Positions 6,915 to 12,384 of a stretch of DNA of 12,384 nucleotides are shown one piece after another. Both the position numbers and the translations under genes were made by a program. The notes below the pieces were generated by a model. That model was given only the letters and a program-made list of their open reading frames with translations, ran no database searches and was not told the DNA's origin. The stretch lies in NCBI GenBank assembly GCA_002441865.1, contig DJNY01000126.1, forward strand, positions 3,868 to 16,251, given 5' to 3'. Source of the stretch: Lachnospiraceae bacterium UBA6452 (lineage in GTDB: Bacteria; Bacillota; Clostridia; Lachnospirales; Lachnospiraceae). The first letter of the stretch is position 1. Each line of letters opens with the position of its first letter.

Positions 6915-8153
6915 TCAGGCATCAAATGCTTTAAAAACAAGCACCGCATTATGTCCGCCAAAGCCAAGGGAATCACTCATGGCATAAGTGATCTTTTTTT
7001 CCACCGGTGCACCAATGGCATAATGCAGATCACATTCCGGATCTGTTTCTTTTGTACCGGCTGTCTGGTGCACAAATCCATCCTGTATAGACTTCACACA
7101 GACAATGGCTTCCACGCCGCCTGCCGCACCGAGCAGATGTCCGATCATGGATTTTGTAGAATTGATCAGCACATCCTTTGCATGTGCACCCAGTGCCAGC
7201 CTGATTGCTCTCGTTTCAAACAGATCATTATGATGGGTACTTGTACCGTGTGCATTGATATAGTCGATCCGCGCCGGTTCTATGCCTGCTTCCCGCATGG
7301 CAAGCTCCATTGCTTTTGCTGCACCGCTTCCATCCTCGCATGGCGATGTAATATGATATGCATCCGCTGTTGCTCCATATCCCACAAGCTCTGCATAAAT
7401 ATGCGCACCACGCTTTTGCGCATGAGAAAGTTCTTCCAGTACCAGAATACCTGCCCCTTCTCCCATGACAAAACCGTTTCTGTCTTTGTCAAAAGGAATG
7501 GAAGCCCGCAGCTTATCCGTTTCCGTCGAAAGTGCTGTCAGCTGCTGAAAGCCCGCTATACCTGTAGGACAGATACAGCTTTCAGCACCGCCTGCCAGCA
7601 TGATATCCGCTTCTCCATACTGGATCGTACGCATGGCATCACCGATACAATTTGTGCCCGTTGCACAGGCTGTTACGACATTTTCACACTTTCCTTTAAG
7701 ACCAAATAAAATAGAAACATTGCCCGCTGCCATGTTTGAGATCATTTTAGGGATCGTCAGCGGATTTACCCGGTTTACCTTATGTTCCAGTACTTTTTCA
7801 TAAGTAGCTTCTACCGTCTCAAGACTTCCGATACCGGAGCCAATGATCACACCGGCGCGGTAGGGATCTTCCTTCTGCATATCAATCCCCGCATCTTCCA
7901 TTGCTTCCTTTGCTGCAGTAACGGCATACTGTGCAAAAGGCTCCATACGTCTTGCCGCCTTCGGATCCATATGGTCGGCAGCCCTGAAATCCTTTACCTC
8001 TGCTGCCAGACTTACCTTAAAATCAGCTGTATCAAATTTTGTGATCCGGTCAATGCCGACTTTTCCTTCCTTACAGCTGTTCCAAAAGGCATCAACACAG
8101 TTTCCGGTCGGAGTCACTGCCCCCATACCGGTAATTACAACTCTTCTTTTCAT
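6915..8153 (-). CDS. fabF: Beta-ketoacyl-ACP synthase II
   Basis: FabF condenses acyl-ACP with malonyl-ACP, elongating the chain by two carbons. The 412-residue protein has the full thiolase-fold KAS signature: Cys163 in TACATGTNCIGDA, His302 in NAHGTSTHHND, His339 in KSMIGHLLGAAGG, and the C-terminal GFGGHN (397-402). The Cys-His-His triad is that of elongating synthases, unlike the Cys-His-Asn of FabH. The position after TGTN is Cys169 where many FabF proteins have Ala, a conservative change. The start at 8153 has TGGAG about 7 nt upstream and lies 14 nt after fabG. It is the only elongating synthase in the window and may therefore also serve the FabB role, as in other Gram-positives; that is inference. 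Confidence 0.97.
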   Translation of the reverse strand: MKRRVVITGMGAVTPTGNCVDAFWNSCKEGKVGIDRITKFDTADFKVSLAAEVKDFRAADHMDPKAARRMEPFAQYAVTAAKEAMEDAGIDMQKEDPYRAGVIIGSGIGSLETVEATYEKVLEHKVNRVNPLTIPKMISNMAAGNVSILFGLKGKCENVVTACATGTNCIGDAMRTIQYGEADIMLAGGAESCICPTGIAGFQQLTALSTETDKLRASIPFDKDRNGFVMGEGAGILVLEELSHAQKRGAHIYAELVGYGATADAYHITSPCEDGSGAAKAMELAMREAGIEPARIDYINAHGTSTHHNDLFETRAIRLALGAHAKDVLINSTKSMIGHLLGAAGGVEAIVCVKSIQDGFVHQTAGTKETDPECDLHYAIGAPVEKKITYAMSDSLGFGGHNAVLVFKAFDA

Positions 8154-8167
8154 TCTCTGTCTCCATT

Positions 8168-8905
8168 CTACATCACCATGCCGCCATCAACTGCAAGCAC
8201 CTGTCCTGTCAGATACGCGCCTTCCGCAGCCAGAAATGCAACCGTATCTGCCACATCCTCCGGTCGTCCGAAACGCCCAAGCGGGATCTGTCCGCATGCC
8301 TTTTCCCTGATCTCTTCCGGAAGTTTCCTTGTCATGTCTGTTTCAATAAAGCCCGGCGCAACTGCATTTACCGTAATTCCGCGGCTTGCAAGTTCTCTCG
8401 CGGCAGTTTTTGTCATTCCGATCAGTCCTGCCTTTGCAGCTGCATAGTTAGCCTGCCCGGCATTTCCCGTCATTCCCGTAACGGATGCAATGTTAATGAT
8501 CCTGCCATAGCGCTTTTTCAGCATTGTCTTTGCTGCAGCACGCATTGTATGAAATGCCCCTTTCAGGTTAGTTGCAAGCACCGCATCAAATTCTGCATCT
8601 GTCATACGGAGCATCAGGTTATCTCTTGTGATCCCGGCATTATTGACCAGAATATCTACCCCGCCGTAATCCTTTGTAATTGCTGCAACCATAGCTGTCG
8701 TAGCAGCTTCATCCGCCACATCGCAGCCATACGTTACAGCACTTCCGCCAGTCCTGCAGATTTCCCCTGCAACCGTCTCCGCTGCTTCCTTTGACCCGTT
8801 ATAATTCACGATCACAAGTGCTCCCATTTTTGCCAGTTTTTTTGCAATGGCACATCCGATTCCTCTTGATGCACCTGTTACCAGTGCCACTTTACCAGTT
8901 AACAT
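8168..8905 (-). CDS. fabG: 3-oxoacyl-ACP reductase
   Basis: FabG reduces beta-ketoacyl-ACP to beta-hydroxyacyl-ACP with NADPH. This 245-residue classical short-chain dehydrogenase has the cofactor-binding TGASRGIG (10-17), NNAG (88-91), and the catalytic tetrad Asn113, Ser141, Tyr154 and Lys158 (YAAAK). The substrate-binding C-terminus follows AVAPGFIETDM and ends DGGMVM. Family members with other substrates are common, but the position between fabD and fabF, the length and the motifs make FabG secure. The ATG at 8905 overlaps the fabD stop by 7 nt (ATGTTAA). The nearest good Shine-Dalgarno (GGAG) is about 17 nt upstream, so initiation probably relies on ribosomes finishing fabD. Confidence 0.97.
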   Translation of the reverse strand: MLTGKVALVTGASRGIGCAIAKKLAKMGALVIVNYNGSKEAAETVAGEICRTGGSAVTYGCDVADEAATTAMVAAITKDYGGVDILVNNAGITRDNLMLRMTDAEFDAVLATNLKGAFHTMRAAAKTMLKKRYGRIINIASVTGMTGNAGQANYAAAKAGLIGMTKTAARELASRGITVNAVAPGFIETDMTRKLPEEIREKACGQIPLGRFGRPEDVADTVAFLAAEGAYLTGQVLAVDGGMVM

Positions 8906-9819
8906 AATTCATTTACCACTTTCTCCACATCTTCCCAGACGGCGACATTTTTCACAGCTACTGTCGGATCTATCTTCTTCATAAAACCGGCCAATGTTCT
9001 TCCCGGACCGATCTCCACAAAAGTATCGATTCCCTGCCCGGTCATATATCTGACACTCTGCTCCCAGTGCACGGAAGAATGAATTCCCTCACAAAGCAGT
9101 GCGGTAATTTCCTGCTTTTCAGTTACCTTCTGTGCCGTCACATTGGAAACGTATGGGATCCGCAGATCGGATATCGTTACTTTTAAAAGTTCCTGCTCCA
9201 GTTTTGAAGCTGCCGGCTCCATCAGGGAAGAATGGAACGGGCCACTCACTTTCAATGGCAATACCCGCTTTGCACCGGCTTCTTTCAATGCAGCACCGGC
9301 CTTTTCAAGTGCTGTAAGCTCACCTGTGATAACAATCTGTCCCGGGCAGTTATAATTTGCGATCATGGCTCCCGGAATGTCCTGCAGCACAGTCTCGATC
9401 TTTTCCGCCTCCATACCAAGCACCGCACTCATACCGCCAGTGCCCGCCGGTACAGTGTATTGCATCAGCTTTCCGCGTGCTCTGACAAGAAGTACCGCAT
9501 CTTCCATGGAAAATGCCCCGGCTGTTGCGATTGCCGCATATTCTCCAAGGCTGAGCCCCGCAGTCATTTCCGGTCTGATTCCCCGCATAAGGAGCTCCTG
9601 CGCGATCATCAGGCAGACCGCAACCATCGCCGGCTGTGTAAACTCCGTCTGATTGATCTCCTCATTTTCTGTGAAACAGACTTTTTTCAGATCAAAATCA
9701 AGCTGCCCGCAGACAGCATCAAAGTATTTTTCTGCCTGTTCACTGTTTTCGTAAAAGTCCCGTCCCATGCCACATTTCTGTGCCCCCTGTCCGGGATAAA
9801 TAAATGCGATCTTACTCAT
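8899..9819 (-). CDS. fabD: Malonyl-CoA:ACP transacylase
   Basis: FabD moves malonate from CoA to ACP, supplying the extender for FabH and FabF. The 306-residue protein starts IAFIYPGQGAQ (4-14) and has the nucleophile elbow GLSLGEY with Ser90, the carboxylate-binding Arg115, and His196 in SGPFHSSLM. The residue before Ser90 is Leu89 instead of the His of the E. coli GHSLG motif, and the position of E. coli Gln250 is His (SVHW); both differ from E. coli but I believe such changes occur in other Firmicutes. The C-terminal EIGPGRTLAGF is typical. The ATG at 9819 overlaps the fabK stop by 8 nt, and AGGAG lies 8 nt upstream. It overlaps fabG by 7 nt at its other end, so fabK, fabD and fabG look translationally coupled. 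Confidence 0.97.
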   Translation of the reverse strand: MSKIAFIYPGQGAQKCGMGRDFYENSEQAEKYFDAVCGQLDFDLKKVCFTENEEINQTEFTQPAMVAVCLMIAQELLMRGIRPEMTAGLSLGEYAAIATAGAFSMEDAVLLVRARGKLMQYTVPAGTGGMSAVLGMEAEKIETVLQDIPGAMIANYNCPGQIVITGELTALEKAGAALKEAGAKRVLPLKVSGPFHSSLMEPAASKLEQELLKVTISDLRIPYVSNVTAQKVTEKQEITALLCEGIHSSVHWEQSVRYMTGQGIDTFVEIGPGRTLAGFMKKIDPTVAVKNVAVWEDVEKVVNELC

Positions 9820-10750
9820 ATACCCTGCTCCTGTTTATTGCTTCCTTTGTCTGCCTTACCAGCATGTCAATTAGTTGCTTACAGCTAACCTCTTCTTTGA
9901 TAAGGCCTGCGATCTGTCCGGACATCAGACTGCCGTTATGAATATCACCTTCCTGCACGGCTCTTCTGAGTGCACCGGATGCCAGAAGTTCCAGTTCCTC
10001 AACAGATGCTCCCTCCTGCTCCTTTTGCAGGTAGACTTTCGTCATGTCGTTCCTCAGTGCCCGGATCGGATGCCCTGTACTTCTTCCCGTGACTCTGGTA
10101 TCAATATCTTTTGCCCGGATGATACGTTCCTTATAAGCCGGATGCACCTGACATTCTTTTGTAACCACAAACCGCGTACCCATCTGTACACCCTTCGCCC
10201 CCAGCATCAGTGCTGCTGCAATTCCTCTGCCATCACCGATTCCTCCGGCGGCGATTACCGGGATATCAACCGCATCCGCAACCTGTGGTACCAGTGTCAT
10301 CGTTGTACTTTCTCCGATATGGCCTCCGGATTCACATCCCTCTGCCACGACTGCATCTGCCCCACAGCGCTGCATACGTTTTGCCAGTGCAACCGATGCC
10401 ACAACCGGAATGACTTTGATATTCCGTTCTTTCCACAGTTCCATATATTTTTCAGGATTGCCGGCTCCTGTTGTAACAGCCCTTACGCCTTCCTCTGCGA
10501 TCACCCGGGCGACTTCATCCGCGTAGGGGCTCATTAACATGACGTTTACGCCAAACGGACGATCCGTTACTTCCTTTGTTTTCCGGATCTGCTCTCTGAC
10601 CCAGTCAGCCGGTGCATTTGCTGCACCGATCAGCCCAAATCCGCCGGCTTCTGATACTGCTGCAGCCAGATGGTACTCTGCCACCCATGCCATACCGCCC
10701 TGTATGATCGGATATTCTGTTCCCAATATTTCATTTATTTCTGTATGCAT
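9812..10750 (-). CDS. fabK: Enoyl-ACP reductase II (FMN-dependent)
   Basis: FabK reduces trans-2-enoyl-ACP to acyl-ACP using FMN and NAD(P)H, the last step of the cycle, in place of FabI. This 312-residue TIM-barrel protein of the nitronate monooxygenase-like family shows YPIIQGGMAWVA (13-24), FGVNVMLM (66-73), GCESGGHIGESTTM (138-151) with His144, the residue position of the Streptococcus pneumoniae FabK catalytic His, and phosphate-binding IAAGGIGDGRG (167-176). The family also contains nitronate monooxygenases, but position between fabH and fabD supports FabK. The frame is open well upstream through fabH; the ATG at 10750 is chosen because AAGGAG lies 6 nt upstream and the N-terminus matches the family. 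FabK enzymes are insensitive to triclosan, so the organism may be less affected by FabI inhibitors. Confidence 0.96.
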   Translation of the reverse strand: MHTEINEILGTEYPIIQGGMAWVAEYHLAAAVSEAGGFGLIGAANAPADWVREQIRKTKEVTDRPFGVNVMLMSPYADEVARVIAEEGVRAVTTGAGNPEKYMELWKERNIKVIPVVASVALAKRMQRCGADAVVAEGCESGGHIGESTTMTLVPQVADAVDIPVIAAGGIGDGRGIAAALMLGAKGVQMGTRFVVTKECQVHPAYKERIIRAKDIDTRVTGRSTGHPIRALRNDMTKVYLQKEQEGASVEELELLASGALRRAVQEGDIHNGSLMSGQIAGLIKEEVSCKQLIDMLVRQTKEAINRSRVYE

Positions 10751-10779
10751 CTTATGCTCCTTTTCACATGCCAATCTTC

Positions 10780-11769
10780 CTACCGCCATGTCACAACACT
10801 GGCAGCCCAGGTCAGTCCGCCTCCAAATCCGGCGATCACCAGCCTGTCTCCGGTTCTTACTCTGCCATCCCGGCAAAGCGCATCCAATAAAATCGGGACA
10901 GAAGCAGAGGAAGTATTTCCATACTCCTGTACGTTCATTGGAAATTTTTCGACCGGCTGTCCTGTTCTTTTTGCAACAGCTTCCACAATCCGTGCATTTG
11001 CCTGATGCAGAATATAATATTTGATTTCTTCCTTTTGTAAATTGTTTTTCTGCAGCAGTTCCTCTATGATCTGTGGCACCTTGCGGACAGCAAACCGGAA
11101 AATTGCCTGTCCATCCATCCGGATAAACGAATCTTTTCCACCGCCAGCCACGGTTTCTTTCTGCACCTGTGTCCCAAACGGATTTGATAAATATCCGCTG
11201 TATAGCGTCAGCGCTTCCCCCATCCTGCCATCTGCACCACAGACAGATTTCTGTTTTTCTCCCGCTTCCGCCGTCAGTACCACTGCACCTGCTCCGTCTC
11301 CAAATAAAATACAGGTACTGCGGTCCGACCAGTCTGTAATGCAGGAAAGCGCTTCGCTGCCGATCACAAGGATCTTCTGATAGAATCCGCTTTCTATATA
11401 AGCACAGGCTGTCTGGCAAGCTGTGACAAACCCACTGCAGGCTGCATTCAGGTCAAAACACGCCGCCCTCACAGCTCCAAGTTCCTTCTGCACCAGACAG
11501 GCATTACATGGGATCATCTGCGTGGGGCTTGTTGTTGATACAATGATCAGATCCAGCGCTCCCGCCTGTATTCCGGCATTTTCCAATGCCTCTTTTCCGG
11601 CCTTTGCAGCCATAGTGGCGACTGTATCATCCGTCACAACATGGCGCCTTTCTATTCCTGTCCGTTCCCGGATCCATGTATCATTTGTTTCTATATAGCT
11701 TTTTAGTTCCTCATTTTCCACAACCCGCGGTGGGATGTACGAGCCTGTTCCTCTGATCACTGCAATCAT
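10780..11769 (-). CDS. fabH: Beta-ketoacyl-ACP synthase III
   Basis: FabH begins fatty-acid synthesis by condensing an acyl-CoA primer with malonyl-ACP. The 329-residue protein has the N-terminal GTGSYIPPRVVEN (7-19), TNDTWIRERTGI (28-39), Cys111 in NAACSGF, His255 in LHQANARI and Asn285 in YGNTSSAS, giving the Cys-His-Asn triad that defines KAS III. It ends with GFGGGLTWA (314-322). Start choice at 11769 is supported by AAGGAAAG about 6 nt upstream and a family-typical N-terminus. It is the first gene of the operon, preceded by about 200 nt of non-coding DNA with a candidate promoter. The next gene, fabK, begins 29 nt downstream; the acpP gene often found between them in Firmicutes is absent. 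Primer preference (straight or branched) cannot be read from the sequence. Confidence 0.97.
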   Translation of the reverse strand: MIAVIRGTGSYIPPRVVENEELKSYIETNDTWIRERTGIERRHVVTDDTVATMAAKAGKEALENAGIQAGALDLIIVSTTSPTQMIPCNACLVQKELGAVRAACFDLNAACSGFVTACQTACAYIESGFYQKILVIGSEALSCITDWSDRSTCILFGDGAGAVVLTAEAGEKQKSVCGADGRMGEALTLYSGYLSNPFGTQVQKETVAGGGKDSFIRMDGQAIFRFAVRKVPQIIEELLQKNNLQKEEIKYYILHQANARIVEAVAKRTGQPVEKFPMNVQEYGNTSSASVPILLDALCRDGRVRTGDRLVIAGFGGGLTWAASVVTWR

Positions 11770-11852
11770 AGCTTTCCTTATCCTGTTTTGTTATAGCTTA
11801 CACATATAGTTCATCTGCACTGTATTTCCGCTTCATTTATCCTGCTCACATT

Positions 11853-11882
11853 AGTATATAGCACGCCCCATGCACAAAGCAA
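11853..11882 (-). promoter_or_regulatory. Candidate promoter of the fab-acc operon
   Basis: On the minus strand TATACT (11858-11853, 5 of 6 to TATAAT) lies 18 nt after TTGCTT (11882-11877, 3 of 6 to TTGACA). An overlapping TGC-TATATA could act as an extended -10. Transcription would begin near 11846, leaving a leader of about 75 nt before fabH. It is located after the upstream terminator, where a promoter is needed, but the -35 is poor. No clear FapR- or FabT-like palindrome was found over it. Confidence 0.45.
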
Positions 11883-11913
11883 TTTACATTTCCCGATATT
11901 TTGTAACTAATCT

Positions 11914-11940
11914 ATAAAAGGCCGGGCAATGCCCGACCCC
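11914..11940 (-). terminator. Intrinsic terminator after the MATE gene
   Basis: The minus strand reads GGTCGGGC-ATT-GCCCGGCC followed by TTTTATA. This gives an 8-bp GC-rich stem with one G-U pair, a three-base loop and a T-run, about 30 nt past the MATE stop. It should end transcription of the efflux gene and separate it from fabH. Confidence 0.85.
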
Positions 11941-11968
11941 GATTCCGTATAATATACCTTTTGTTCTT

Positions 11969-12384
11969 TTAAGTGCTCTGCATCTCATCCGGCATTTTTG
12001 CATAGACACTGCGTCTTACAAAAAAGTAACAGATCACCTGCATGGCGATCGTGATGATCCACGAAGCCGGATAAGAGATAAACAGGATTTTTAAAGATCT
12101 GTGCCGTGGGAAAATTCCATAGATCCAGACAATTCTGGTGCCGACCGTTCCGATCACGGAAAGGATCATCGGGACTGCCGAATGTCCCATACCACGAAGT
12201 GCCCCCGGAAACAGATCCATCAGACCACACAGAAAATAAGTCACGGTCGTATATAACATGATTTCCATTCCACAGGCAATAACCGCCGGATCCGTCGTAT
12301 AGATCCGCAGGATCTCAGGCCCGAACAGATATGCACAGCTGCCCAAGATAAGTGCAGATGCAACTGACAGCAGCATACATTCCA
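11969..12384 (-). CDS. MATE-family efflux transporter (C-terminal part)
   Basis: This is the last 138 or so residues of a membrane protein whose gene begins beyond the right edge. The frame stays open to the window end, so the first internal Met (at 12376) is not a proven start. Four hydrophobic segments are visible (starting near LLSVASALILGS, IMLYTTVTYFL, VPMILSVIGTVGT and SYPASWIITIAMQ). The stretch GLMDLFPGALRGMGHSAVPM resembles the conserved start of a late transmembrane region in MATE proteins, where the arrangement D-x6-RGxG-x4-P is usual. These pumps exchange Na+ or H+ for cationic drugs or metabolites at the cytoplasmic membrane. Its tail is short and polar (AKMPDEMQST). It is followed by a clear terminator, so it is probably not part of the fatty-acid operon. 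The substrate is unknown. Confidence 0.85.
   Translation of the reverse strand, partial: ECMLLSVASALILGSCAYLFGPEILRIYTTDPAVIACGMEIMLYTTVTYFLCGLMDLFPGALRGMGHSAVPMILSVIGTVGTRIVWIYGIFPRHRSLKILFISYPASWIITIAMQVICYFFVRRSVYAKMPDEMQST

Noticed and set aside
6857..6976. Upstream starts for accB (ATG at 6976 or 6901)
   Set aside because: The ATG at 6976 lies inside fabF, and the one at 6901 has its purine-rich sequence directly abutting the start with no spacer. The extra residues do not resemble an AccB N-terminus.
6912..7709. Long plus-strand open frame (265 residues) opposite fabF
   Set aside because: It is antisense to well-supported fabF, is rich in Cys/His/Arg with no domain, and lacks a convincing ribosome site; a shadow frame.
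7782..8447. Plus-strand open frame (221 residues) opposite fabF/fabG
   Set aside because: It crosses the junction of two clear minus-strand genes and has low-complexity composition typical of antisense shadows.
9875..10537. Plus-strand open frame (220 residues) opposite fabK
   Set aside because: Antisense to FabK, with Cys/His/Ser-rich composition and no recognisable motif.
9812..11419. A 535-residue open frame covering fabK and part of fabH, as if FabK had a long N-terminal extension
   Set aside because: The first 220 or so residues are an out-of-frame reading of fabH with no domain-like character; FabK has its own ATG at 10750 with a strong ribosome site.
11885..11891. Half-site TGTAAAT near the fabH promoter resembling half of the tetR palindrome
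   Set aside because: A 7-bp match is expected by chance in a window of this size and the second half is absent.
11850..11911. ATTAGT/ACTAAT inverted pair flanking the fabH promoter as a possible FapR-like operator
   Set aside because: The halves are only 6 bp and about 50 bp apart, unlike the compact 17-bp FapR site; likely chance in AT-rich DNA.

Overview
The window reads as chromosomal DNA of an anaerobic, low-to-mid GC Firmicute, most likely a Clostridia/Lachnospiraceae gut-type bacterium. The basis is a type II fatty-acid operon with the clostridial gene order, an FMN-type enoyl-ACP reductase (FabK) instead of FabI, and a neighbouring CydDC-like exporter pair and MATE pump of the kind common in that family. 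The genus cannot be fixed from the sequence alone. Every supported gene lies on the minus strand, so transcription runs from high to low coordinates.

Right edge (11969-12384): the C-terminal part of a MATE-family efflux protein, closed by a clear intrinsic terminator (11914-11940). A short intergenic stretch follows, with a candidate promoter for the fatty-acid operon and a leader of about 75 nt.

Centre (2817-11769): a tightly packed nine-gene operon, fabH-fabK-fabD-fabG-fabF-accB-fabZ-accC-accDA. Acetyl-CoA carboxylase (biotin carboxylase AccC, biotin carrier AccB, carboxyltransferase AccDA) makes malonyl-CoA. FabD loads malonate onto ACP, FabH starts the chain, FabF elongates it, and FabG, FabZ and FabK complete the reduction cycle. 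Several gene junctions overlap by 4-8 nt, which suggests translational coupling. Two points stand out. The beta and alpha carboxyltransferase subunits are one continuous 598-residue polypeptide. The cluster also lacks the acpP gene that usually sits between fabH and fabK, and the MarR/FabT-type regulator that often precedes fabH.

Left (1-2755): a second, co-oriented unit. It holds a TetR-family regulator with its own probable promoter overlapped by a 16-bp perfect palindrome, a broken ygbA-like gene (nitrous oxide-stimulated promoter family) with its cysteine-rich middle deleted, and two overlapping half-transporter genes of an ABC exporter resembling CydD/CydC. The second of these runs off the window. 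No terminator was seen between accDA and tetR, so read-through from the fatty-acid operon is possible.

No RNA genes, mobile elements, CRISPR arrays or large repeats were seen, and no intergenic gap exceeds 300 bases. The window is mostly core metabolism. I see no sign of an undescribed defence or mobile system, and the points worth a second look are modest ones.
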